Of a DNA stretch of 11,869 nucleotides, positions 5,816 to 11,869 are shown piece after piece. The stretch's first letter is position 1; every line of letters begins with the position of its first letter. A program made the translations under genes and the position numbers. The notes under the pieces were generated by a model. It saw only the letters and a program-made list of their open reading frames with translations. It was not told the origin of the DNA and did not search any database. The stretch lies in the NCBI GenBank assembly GCA_013373005.1, contig JABXIP010000259.1, forward strand, positions 1 to 11,869, given 5' to 3'. The DNA is from Cytophagia bacterium (GTDB taxonomy: Bacteria; Bacteroidota; Bacteroidia; Cytophagales; Cyclobacteriaceae).

Positions 5816-7990
5816 TTAGTCGTTAACCAAATCCTTCAAGTGACCGGCAGCCAATAATTCCTTGTAGCTCCCGTCTGCCTCGATTCTTCCATCGTCCATT
5901 AAAATCACTCGATCACAAGCTGACATAACAGCCGGATCGTTCGAAACCGCTACCACGGTACAAATGCTCATATCCATTACCAATCCAATTAATTTCTCTT
6001 TCTCGCTGCGCTGGAAGCTGTGAAAGAAATCGTTCAGAATCATAAGTTTCGGCTTCTTCACCAGACAGCGTGCCAAAATGAGCTTACTAACAAAAGAGCT
6101 CGAAAAGCCCTTGCCCCCACTAAGAATGTGCGTATTCAATCCATTAGGCAGGGTATTTACTTTATCGCTTAATCCCACCATATGAATCGCTTCAATGGCA
6201 TCACTCACCGAAACCTGTGGCTTTCCAACCGTAATATTATCCAGAATGCTACCCTCGAAAATATCTTCCTGAGATACATTTTTAGCAATCTTGTCTCTCA
6301 TGTTGATGTAGTCAAGGTCTCTCAGGCTGTAATTGTTGATGGTGATCATACCCTTGTATTTATGATTAAGACCAGCAAGAGTATTGGTAAGGGTAGTTTT
6401 ACCGGAATCATTTGGCCCTGATATACAAAGTTTAGTACCGCATGAAATAGCCAGGTTTATATCTTTCAAAGCCAATGCTTCTGATCCAGGATATGCGTAG
6501 CTCATATTCTTGATTTCTATGCTGAAACCTCGATCTACCTCATCTTTTCGAAGGTCTATTCCTCCTACCTTTTCCAATGGCAAATCAGTAACCTGACTAA
6601 TTTTATCAACTGCTGTGAGCATATCATAGATCACATCCATGTAGGTGATAATCTTCTCCACCGAGCTCAGAATAAGAATGATGATTACCTCAGAAGCCAC
6701 AAACTGACCTAAGGTGATTTCTCTGCTAATCACCAAAGATGTACCTATAATCAAGAGTCCTCCGGTAATAGCCGCTTTAAATAGAACGATATAGCTATAC
6801 TGACTTAGAAGTACTCTAAAGTGTGCCTTTCTGTGAAGTAAATAGCTATTTACATTATATTCTGTCTTCTTAATTGGTAAATTGGTATTACCCGAAATCT
6901 TGAATGAATTCAACACCCTGGCTATCTCCTCTAACCAGTAAACCACCTTATACTTGTACTTAGATTCCTGAATGGATGACTGCAAGCCTTTTGGCCCCGT
7001 GAGCCTGAAAATGAGTACTAGAGTTAGTACCAACACCAAACCGAAAAAGACAAAGAAAGGGTGATAAAAGGAAAGTAATAGTAGACCGAAAAGTATCTGA
7101 ATGGTGCCTGACATCAGATCGCCAAAGAGCTTTGGAAGCCCTTTCTGAATAGTCAATACATCGAAAAAACGATTGACCAGCTCTGGTGTATGCAGGTTGG
7201 TCAGCGACTCAACCTTCATTCTGGGGAGGCGAAAAGTAAACTCAAGAGCCGCCTTAGTAAAAACCCTGCGCTGGATATATTCCACCATGGTCATCTGCAA
7301 AATCTGCAAACCACCTGCGGCCAAAATACCAAGCAACACCAAACCTACTAGTAGATAAATTGAACTGAAAACCACGCCACCTGAAACCAATTCTACAGTG
7401 GCCTGTATACCAAGAGGTAAAGTTAGGGATACAATACCTACAAAAGCGGCATACACAAATACGTAGAAAATGTCTCTCTTCTCTTCTCCCAAAAGCCTGA
7501 ACAGCCTCTTTACTGGAGAGAGATCTTTTGGAACCTCATTTTCATCATGTTCAGAAACCAAACTCCGATAGCTGAAAGCCCCCATTAGAACAAGTTCCCC
7601 TGCTTCATTCTTAATTAGACGATCCTTGACTTCCTGTAGAGTGGTTTCTTCCAAATCATTAGGATGAACCAGGTGAACATTAATCCTCCTCTTCTTTCCT
7701 GTATGCACAATAACAGGAAGAAAACCATCTTCATGAGAGACAAGTCCAAGGAGAGGAATATTCACTTCATCGGCAAAGGCCTCGAGTTCTTTGTCTTCCA
7801 AGGCCTGATCAAGCAAAACCACCCTGACCTTATTGGCCGATTCGAGCAAGTCGCGCTTGAACTCATAAGCCTCATCCAAAGAGTAGTTCCTTGTTCCGAC
7901 TTGTAAATCCTGATAAAGTGCATCCTCAATGCTTTCACCTAGAAGGAGCTTCACCTCTTTTATTGTATTAGCTATATGCTGATTTGTCAT
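5816..7990 (-). CDS. ABC exporter, fused membrane and ATPase domains, non-C39 N-terminal domain
   Basis: This 724-residue protein belongs to the type I secretion / peptide exporter class. Residues 1-155 form a soluble domain. They sit where C39 peptidase or C39-like domains occur, but no catalytic Cys/His pair of C39 peptidases was recognised. A six-helix ABC membrane domain covers about 160-465, with hydrophobic stretches near 174-195, 208-228, 290-328 and 400-445. The ATPase domain (about 488-724) has A-loop aromatics SYAY (497-500), Walker A GPNDSGKTT (525-533), Q-loop VSQEDIF (Gln574) and signature LSGGK (623-627). The Walker B region reads LMILND (649-654), where LLLLDE is usual, and the H-loop reads SND (Asn684 replaces the usual His). 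Related Bacteroidota exporters share the SND and xDFF pattern as I recall them. ATP turnover may therefore be altered. The cargo is unknown. The start lies one base after the tetR stop. Confidence 0.92.
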   Translation of the reverse strand: MTNQHIANTIKEVKLLLGESIEDALYQDLQVGTRNYSLDEAYEFKRDLLESANKVRVVLLDQALEDKELEAFADEVNIPLLGLVSHEDGFLPVIVHTGKKRRINVHLVHPNDLEETTLQEVKDRLIKNEAGELVLMGAFSYRSLVSEHDENEVPKDLSPVKRLFRLLGEEKRDIFYVFVYAAFVGIVSLTLPLGIQATVELVSGGVVFSSIYLLVGLVLLGILAAGGLQILQMTMVEYIQRRVFTKAALEFTFRLPRMKVESLTNLHTPELVNRFFDVLTIQKGLPKLFGDLMSGTIQILFGLLLLSFYHPFFVFFGLVLVLTLVLIFRLTGPKGLQSSIQESKYKYKVVYWLEEIARVLNSFKISGNTNLPIKKTEYNVNSYLLHRKAHFRVLLSQYSYIVLFKAAITGGLLIIGTSLVISREITLGQFVASEVIIILILSSVEKIITYMDVIYDMLTAVDKISQVTDLPLEKVGGIDLRKDEVDRGFSIEIKNMSYAYPGSEALALKDINLAISCGTKLCISGPNDSGKTTLTNTLAGLNHKYKGMITINNYSLRDLDYINMRDKIAKNVSQEDIFEGSILDNITVGKPQVSVSDAIEAIHMVGLSDKVNTLPNGLNTHILSGGKGFSSSFVSKLILARCLVKKPKLMILNDFFHSFQRSEKEKLIGLVMDMSICTVVAVSNDPAVMSACDRVILMDDGRIEADGSYKELLAAGHLKDLVND

Positions 7991-7991
7991 T

Positions 7992-8672
7992 TTACTTCTG
8001 AATAGCTTTTGTTACCAGCTCATGTATGAACATGAAATTCCTTTTGTAAACCTCTTCTACACTTCCTGCATGATCTGTAAGAGAAGGCAAATGATTGGCA
8101 AAAAACACCTGCTGATGAGCAGCTTGCAAGCAGGTACTCACCAGTGAGTGAGCATAGGGGTAGTCAGGATTAACCTCCGAAACTATATCTGCAATTCGAT
8201 TACAAAGTGTCTTATAACCCTTAAAAAGCCCATATTTGTTATCATCATCTACCTGCTTGGTTAGATAAGTCTTATCCGCCTCATTAATTACAATTCTCTG
8301 CAGTGCCGTCTCATCAACATCTGGAAATGAGTGATCATACCCCTTCTTCTCTGTAATGAGCATAATGGCTCTCTCCAGCCGCTCAAATGGGTCCTGAATG
8401 TTATTAATCTCAAAATCAATACGATACTCCAACCAAGTCCAGTACCATGTAATGAGATAGACGAGCGTTTTATGCTTGTTTTCGAAGTATCTGTAAATAG
8501 AAGCCTCAGTAGAACCGATAAGCACAGAGAGTTTCTTAAAGGTGAATGCCTCAAGACCCAACTCATCGATCAATTGAATGGAATGATGAACTATTTTTCT
8601 ACCTAAATCCGTATCCTGAGGGTCTCTCAGAAAGAGATTCTCATTCATTTGTAGTTTGAGCAATGTTGCCAT
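7992..8672 (-). CDS. TetR/AcrR-family transcriptional regulator
   Basis: The 226-residue product has an N-terminal TetR helix-turn-helix at about residues 25-70 (GRKIVHHSIQLIDELGLEAFTFKKLSVLIGSTEASIYRYFENK). The recognition helix is near STEASIYRYF (54-63). The C-terminal ligand-binding and dimerisation part has many aromatic residues (LITWYWTWLEY), suggesting a hydrophobic ligand pocket. An alternative start at Met9 (8648) is possible. It is the first gene of the exporter operon, one base before the ABC gene, so it very likely controls that operon and itself through the palindrome at 8705-8721. The ligand is unknown and may be the exported compound. Confidence 0.9.
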   Translation of the reverse strand: MATLLKLQMNENLFLRDPQDTDLGRKIVHHSIQLIDELGLEAFTFKKLSVLIGSTEASIYRYFENKHKTLVYLITWYWTWLEYRIDFEINNIQDPFERLERAIMLITEKKGYDHSFPDVDETALQRIVINEADKTYLTKQVDDDNKYGLFKGYKTLCNRIADIVSEVNPDYPYAHSLVSTCLQAAHQQVFFANHLPSLTDHAGSVEEVYKRNFMFIHELVTKAIQK

Positions 8673-8688
8673 TACAGTCGTTTTGTTA

Positions 8689-8694
8689 ATTATA
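8689..8694 (-). promoter_or_regulatory. Possible -10 element for the tetR-exporter operon
   Basis: The minus strand reads TATAAT here, 17 bases before the tetR ATG. A matching -35 would fall inside the palindrome at 8705-8721. A Bacteroidota-type reading (TCATTTTG at 8699-8706 as an imperfect TAnnTTTG) would also put the palindrome in the promoter. Which of the two is used cannot be told from sequence alone. Confidence 0.3.
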
Positions 8695-8704
8695 CTTCAC
8701 AAAA

Positions 8705-8721
8705 TGATAGTAATACTATCA
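8705..8721. promoter_or_regulatory. Perfect 17-bp palindrome, likely TetR operator
   Basis: TGATAGTA-A-TACTATCA is an exact 8+8 inverted repeat around one base, 33-49 bp upstream of tetR. Length, perfect symmetry and position in the promoter region match operators of TetR-family repressors. It implies that the regulator represses its own operon. Confidence 0.72.
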
Positions 8722-8801
8722 CATAGGTTAGCAATACAACGCTACGGCTTAGAAATTGTTCAGATGTTCTGTGATTTTTTTTTTAGAATTAGGTTCAGAC
8801 C

Positions 8802-8833
8802 AAAAAAAAGGGACACTCCCCAGTGTCCCTTTT
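8802..8833 (-). terminator. Strong intrinsic terminator, best on the minus strand
   Basis: GGGACACT (8810-8817) and AGTGTCCC (8822-8829) form a perfect eight-base-pair stem around CCCC, extended by A4/T4 pairs. Read leftward, the stem is followed by eight U residues (from A8 at 8802-8809). Read rightward, it is followed by only four. The tetR operon starts downstream of it on the same strand, so it would end a transcript arriving from the right. No protein gene lies there to supply one. Confidence 0.85.
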
Positions 8834-8866
8834 CAGTATTTTTACAAATACCCCCAAATAACAAAA

Positions 8867-8889
8867 GCGGGGGACGATTTCTCGCCCCC
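8867..8889 (-). terminator. Second terminator-like hairpin with an alternative partner
   Basis: GGGGG (8869-8873) plus CG pairs with CG plus CCCCC (8883-8889) across a one-base bulge. Leftward it is followed by GCTTTTGTTATTT, a U-rich tail. The same G5 run can instead pair with CCCCC at 8851-8855, so two mutually exclusive stems are possible. It lies about 35 bases before the strong terminator on the same strand. Confidence 0.5.
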
Positions 8890-9164
8890 ACTCATCCTGT
8901 CTCAATTTGACTTAAGACAGCATGCCAAGATACTGTTCAGAACCAGACTGTTACTCAAGTTGCCCTGATCTTGGTCTATCTCCTTTCAGCTTCGCCTATA
9001 TTACCAGTACATCGTACAGGTAAAAGGGGTGAATTTTGCAGCTTTTTGCACTTTGTGCCGAACCCTCTCTTACTAAGAGCTAACTCCTTTCGGAGCCTCT
9101 TCCTTCAAAGAAGGAAGAAAAACCGTTGCCAGTTTGGTTCATACCACACCTTTTCAGATGTGGT

Positions 9165-9478
9165 GGCTAACGTTTTCACATTAACCTCTTCCAATTCCTC
9201 AGCCTGCTTTAATCACCTTTCAGCAGAAAGATTTTTAAAACGTCTTTTGATTACTCCCTTTCAAGTAGTGATCAATACTTATAGAGTGCGTCCCTGAAAA
9301 GCCACCCTCTACATTTACAAAACCAAAGATTCGTAAATCGGAATCGAAATTTTTGCTGTTTCAGATTTACCTTAGTAAACCCTTTCATTACACTTTTTCA
9401 GGCTTCCCCTGAAGAGAGATCGAAGCAATGCTTCAGTTCTTTATCCCTCACTTGGTACTTCTAATGTAGACCTAATAA
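9165..9478. other. Non-coding stretch between RNA candidate and DnaA boxes
   Basis: No supported protein gene is seen. The plus strand is rich in C and T. Weaker inverted repeats are present, including TTCAGG/CCTGAA around 9397-9413 and GTAAATC/GATTTAC around 9332-9370. These could be a 5' continuation of the minus-strand RNA or origin-associated structure. A 108-codon plus-strand frame (8971-9297) covers part of it but has no family resemblance. Confidence 0.5.
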
Positions 9479-9575
9479 TTTTACACACCAACTTTGTAAC
9501 TACCTAGTTTTCAACAAGTTTCCCACTCTATAATCCACATCGTTTTCCACAGGGTTTTCCACATACTTATACACA
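9479..9575 (+). other. DnaA-box array, candidate replication origin
   Basis: Same-strand matches to the DnaA box TTWTNCACA are TTTTACACA (9479), TTTTCCACA (9543 and 9555) and TTATACACA (9567). Near matches are TAATCCACA (9531, one change), TTTTCAACA (9508, one change) and TTTCCCACT (9519, two changes). The units at 9519, 9531, 9543, 9555 and 9567 are spaced exactly 12 bp apart. AT-rich DNA lies to the left (9460-9515). TTTTCAACAAG recurs at 9633-9643. Genes diverge on either side of this region. This fits oriC; a DnaA-controlled or DnaA-titrating site for the adjacent glnS is the main alternative. Confidence 0.6.
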
Positions 9576-9708
9576 CAGCTCTGAAATACAGCAGCTTATA
9601 ACATGGCCCACGACCAATCTGAACAAAAAATCTTTTCAACAAGAAGATGTTCCTAATCAATGGTCTTTGAGTCATTTTCACTAAAATTGCAGCCAAATTG
9701 AATTGGAA

Positions 9709-11376
9709 ATGAGCGAAAACGAAAAGCACGAATCTTTGAATTTCATTGAACAAATGATTGAAGCCGATTTAAAGTCTGGTAAGCGACAGAGTGTGCATAC
9801 CCGTTTTCCTCCTGAGCCCAATGGATACTTGCATATTGGACATGCTAAATCCATTGTCTTGAACTTTGGATTAGCTGAGAAATACAATGGCACTTGCAAC
9901 CTAAGATTTGACGATACCAATCCGGTTAAAGAAAAGACCGAATATGTAGACTCAATCAAATCTAACATTGAATGGCTTGGCTATAAATGGAGTGGTGAAG
10001 CCCGTTATGCGTCAGATTATTTCGATAAGCTTTATGATTTTGCCGTAGCGCTGATCAAAAAAGGATTCGCCTATGTCGATGATCAATCTGCCGAGCAAAT
10101 TAGTGCAGGAAGAACTAATCCATCTACTCCAGGAATTGAAAGCCCTTTCAGAAATAGATCGGTAGAAGAAAATTTAGATCTGTTTGCAAAAATGCGTGCA
10201 GGTGATTTCGAAGAAGGAAGTTGTGTATTGAGAGCCAAAGTAGACATGAGCTCTCCCAATATGCACATGCGCGATCCTATCATGTATAGAATTCGCAAAA
10301 CCCATCACCATAGAACCGGTGACAAGTGGTGCATTTACCCTAACTACGACTTTGCCCATGGTCAGTCAGACTCAATCGAAGAGATTACTTATAGCTTGTG
10401 TACTCTGGAATTCAGAGACCACAGACCTCTTTACGAATGGTTTATTGAGAAGCTAGAGATTTTCCCTTCAGAGCAAACTGAGTTTGCCAGATTAAACCTT
10501 GGATACACCGTTGTGAGCAAGCGCAAGCTTCTTCAATTGGTAGAAGAAGGCCACGTAACTGGCTGGGACGATCCGAGAATGCCAACATTGAGTGGTTATA
10601 GAAGAAGAGGTTACACACCTGATTCCATTAAGAACTTTGTAAAGAAGGTTGGTGTAGCCAGAAGAGATGGAATAACAGATATAGCTCTTCTTGAGCATTC
10701 TATTAGAGAAGACTTAAATAAAAAGGCGAATAGAGTTTTCGGTATTCAGAACCCATTGAAGGTGGTGATTACCAACTGGCAGGATGATAGAGTTGAGATT
10801 CTTCAGGCTACCAATAACCCTGAAGATGAATCTGCTGGCACCAGAGATATGCCATTTAGTCGTGAAATCTACGTAGAAAGAGACGACTTTATGGAAGATC
10901 CTCCATCTCCGAGAAAGTGGTTCCGTTTGGGACCTGACCGAGAGGTTCGACTAAAGTATGCTTACATAGTAAAGTGTACAGGTTTCAAAAAAGGTGATGA
11001 CGGAGAGATAGAAGAAATTTACTGCGAATACGATCCAGAGACTAAAAGTGGTCAGGACGCTAGCGGAAAGAAAGTAAAAGGAACCTTAGGTTGGGTTTCT
11101 GTTGAACATGCCGTTGATGCTGAGATCAGGCTTTACGACAGATTGTTCAAAACAGAAAACCTCAATACCATAGAGGACGATTTCCTAAATCACTTGAACC
11201 CGGATTCACTGGAAGTTATTAAAAGTGCCAAGTTGGAAGCTTCTTTGGCTTCGGCCCAACCTGGAGATCAATTCCAGTTTGAGCGTCAGGGCTACTTCAT
11301 AGTAGATCAGGATAGTACTGATGAGAAACTGGTCTTCAACAGAACAGTTACACTCAGAGATAGCTGGAGTAAATAA
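9709..11376 (+). CDS. glnS: Glutaminyl-tRNA synthetase
   Basis: The 555-residue class I synthetase attaches glutamine to tRNA-Gln in the cytoplasm. The Rossmann catalytic domain starts with RFPPEPNGYLHIGHAKSI, which contains the HIGH motif at residues 42-45. It also contains the GlnRS/GluRS-type LRFDDTNPVKE motif and ends near VVSKRKL (about 268-274), the KMSKS-equivalent loop. The C-terminal anticodon-binding beta-barrels include GWVSVEHAVDAEIRLYDRLF and FQFERQGYFIVDQDS, as in E. coli GlnRS. Length and colinearity with that enzyme are normal. ATG at 9709 is preferred over the in-frame TTG at 9703, because MSENEKHESLNFIEQMI aligns with the E. coli start. The stop TAA shares its last base with the next ATG. 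The upstream DnaA-box array lies 134 bp before the start. Confidence 0.97.
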   Translation: MSENEKHESLNFIEQMIEADLKSGKRQSVHTRFPPEPNGYLHIGHAKSIVLNFGLAEKYNGTCNLRFDDTNPVKEKTEYVDSIKSNIEWLGYKWSGEARYASDYFDKLYDFAVALIKKGFAYVDDQSAEQISAGRTNPSTPGIESPFRNRSVEENLDLFAKMRAGDFEEGSCVLRAKVDMSSPNMHMRDPIMYRIRKTHHHRTGDKWCIYPNYDFAHGQSDSIEEITYSLCTLEFRDHRPLYEWFIEKLEIFPSEQTEFARLNLGYTVVSKRKLLQLVEEGHVTGWDDPRMPTLSGYRRRGYTPDSIKNFVKKVGVARRDGITDIALLEHSIREDLNKKANRVFGIQNPLKVVITNWQDDRVEILQATNNPEDESAGTRDMPFSREIYVERDDFMEDPPSPRKWFRLGPDREVRLKYAYIVKCTGFKKGDDGEIEEIYCEYDPETKSGQDASGKKVKGTLGWVSVEHAVDAEIRLYDRLFKTENLNTIEDDFLNHLNPDSLEVIKSAKLEASLASAQPGDQFQFERQGYFIVDQDSTDEKLVFNRTVTLRDSWSK

Positions 11377-11869
11377 TGGGACTAAACCGAAGCAATATCG
11401 ACCAACTAAAGAAGGGTGATATTGCTTTCGTTGGCTTTCCTTTCGATGCCCATTCTTCCTTTATGACAGGGCCAGCCAAAGCTCCCGAACTGATCATAGA
11501 TGCCATTGAATCTGATTCTGCTAACTATTTCACGGAATCACTCATTGACCTCAATGAACATCCAAGCATTGCATGGTGTGGCAATGCTGTTTTAGACGAT
11601 TACTTTTCAATCGCTAAAACCACAAGGCAAGTTCTTCAACAAGGAGCCATTCCCTTTTCACTTGGCGGAGACCACTCCATCACCTACCCTATTCTTCAGA
11701 GCATCCATGAACACCATGGCAAAGTAAATATTCTCCACTTTGACGCCCATACAGACCTTTATGATGAGCTGGACCACAACAAGTTCTCTCATGCCTGTCC
11801 TTTTGCTAGAATAATGGAAGAAGGTTTGGCCAAAAGCCTTACCCAGATAGGCATAAGAACCCTCACGCA
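11376..11869 (+). CDS. Agmatinase/arginase (ureohydrolase) family protein, 3' truncated
   Basis: The frame stays open to the window edge, giving 164 residues of an expected roughly 260-300. The binuclear-manganese ureohydrolase motifs seen are SLGGDHSITYPIL (His100) and LHFDAHTDLYDE (Asp123, His125, Asp127), followed by FSHACPFARIMEEGL. The C-terminal DxD metal motif is beyond the edge. The SHACPFARIMEEG segment resembles bacterial agmatinases (SpeB), which hydrolyse agmatine to putrescine and urea. Arginase or formimidoglutamase activity cannot be excluded from half a protein. The start codon overlaps the glnS stop as TAATG, so the two are likely cotranscribed and translationally coupled. 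Confidence 0.88.
   Translation, partial: MGLNRSNIDQLKKGDIAFVGFPFDAHSSFMTGPAKAPELIIDAIESDSANYFTESLIDLNEHPSIAWCGNAVLDDYFSIAKTTRQVLQQGAIPFSLGGDHSITYPILQSIHEHHGKVNILHFDAHTDLYDELDHNKFSHACPFARIMEEGLAKSLTQIGIRTLT

Larger units (their letters stand above)
8802..9164 (-). ncRNA. Candidate structured non-coding RNA of unknown class
   Basis: The right boundary given is only the last clear hairpin; the 5' end may lie further right, up to about 9420. Reading leftward there is a series of stems. At 9143-9164, nine pairs close a GAAA loop. At 9098-9118 is a perfect nine-pair stem. CTCC-GAAA-GGAG lies at 9084-9095, CTCTT/AAGAG at 9067-9079 and GCAC-AAA-GTGC at 9048-9058. At 9001-9023, TTACC and GTAC pair with GTAC and GGTAA. 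At 8897-8920 is a nine-pair stem. The two terminator hairpins follow. Stems 9143-9164 and 8897-8920 contain a C-A mismatch on the plus strand that becomes a G-U pair on the minus strand, and the GAAA tetraloops appear only on the minus strand. Conserved motifs of RNase P RNA and tmRNA were looked for and not found. Expression is not shown by sequence. Confidence 0.45.

Noticed and set aside
8761..8784. CAGA-TGT-TCTG plus ten T residues as a plus-strand terminator
   Set aside because: The stem has only four base pairs and no plus-strand gene lies upstream of it. The T10 run may simply be an A-rich tract upstream of the tetR promoter.
8971..9297. A 108-codon plus-strand open frame
   Set aside because: The protein is Leu/Ser/Arg/Phe-rich with no motif or family likeness, has no start signal, and covers the hairpin-rich stretch whose structure favours a minus-strand RNA.
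9340..9348. TTCGATTCC on the minus strand as a tRNA T-loop
   Set aside because: The flanking bases do not form a T-stem and no acceptor or anticodon arm is present.
8802..9480. rnpB, tmRNA or a known riboswitch on the minus strand
   Set aside because: The RNase P GAGGAAAGTCC motif, the tmRNA ends and tag sequence, and the TPP and cobalamin core motifs were looked for by eye and not found. A covariance search would be decisive.
9703..9708. TTG start for glnS two codons earlier
   Set aside because: The ATG at 9709 matches the start of E. coli GlnRS and needs no rare start codon.
9511..9753. An 80-codon minus-strand open frame overlapping the glnS start
   Set aside because: It runs antisense into glnS and across the DnaA boxes, and its composition (repeated WKTLWKTMW from the boxes) is an artefact of the repeats.

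Overview
The window reads as chromosomal DNA from a member of the Bacteroidota, probably a Cytophagales-like marine bacterium. This is inference from protein style, moderate-to-low G+C, start codons with weak or no Shine-Dalgarno sequences, a Bacteroidota-type IS200-like transposase, and a GlnRS housekeeping gene. No rRNA, tRNA or CRISPR array was seen.

Left part (1-2960). The 3' end of a small protein gene is followed by a lone IS200/IS605-type Y1 (HUH) transposase gene. Its downstream flank (639-875) is a set of nested palindromes that all share a CCTAAAGG/CCTTTAGG core. Next is a leftward two-gene unit: a type II sulfide:quinone oxidoreductase (the mitochondrial-like class) followed by a Crp/Fnr-family regulator with a Cys-x5-Cys-Cys cluster. 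A CRP-type inverted repeat (2899-2914) lies upstream of the pair. The simplest reading is a sulfide-detoxification unit that controls itself.

Middle part (2961-8721). A tightly packed leftward operon encodes TetR-family regulator, ABC exporter (membrane plus ATPase), HlyD-type adaptor and TolC-type outer-membrane channel, with gaps of only 1-4 nt. Together these form a complete tripartite exporter across both membranes. Its substrate is unknown and no cargo gene is visible. A perfect 17-bp palindrome upstream of tetR is a strong candidate operator. The ATPase carries substitutions in Walker A, Walker B and the H-loop.

Right-centre (8722-9708). About 1 kb has no convincing protein gene. It holds two tandem terminator-like hairpins oriented for the minus strand, then a run of hairpins whose GAAA loops and G-U pairs only make sense on the minus strand, suggesting a structured non-coding RNA. 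Next to glnS is an array of DnaA-box-like 9-mers in one orientation with an exact 12-bp period. Genes diverge away from this region and its plus strand is strongly C-rich relative to G. All of this fits a replication origin, although a DnaA-regulated or DnaA-titrating site is possible.

Right end (9709-11869). Rightward glnS (glutaminyl-tRNA synthetase) overlaps by one base an agmatinase/ureohydrolase-family gene that runs off the window.
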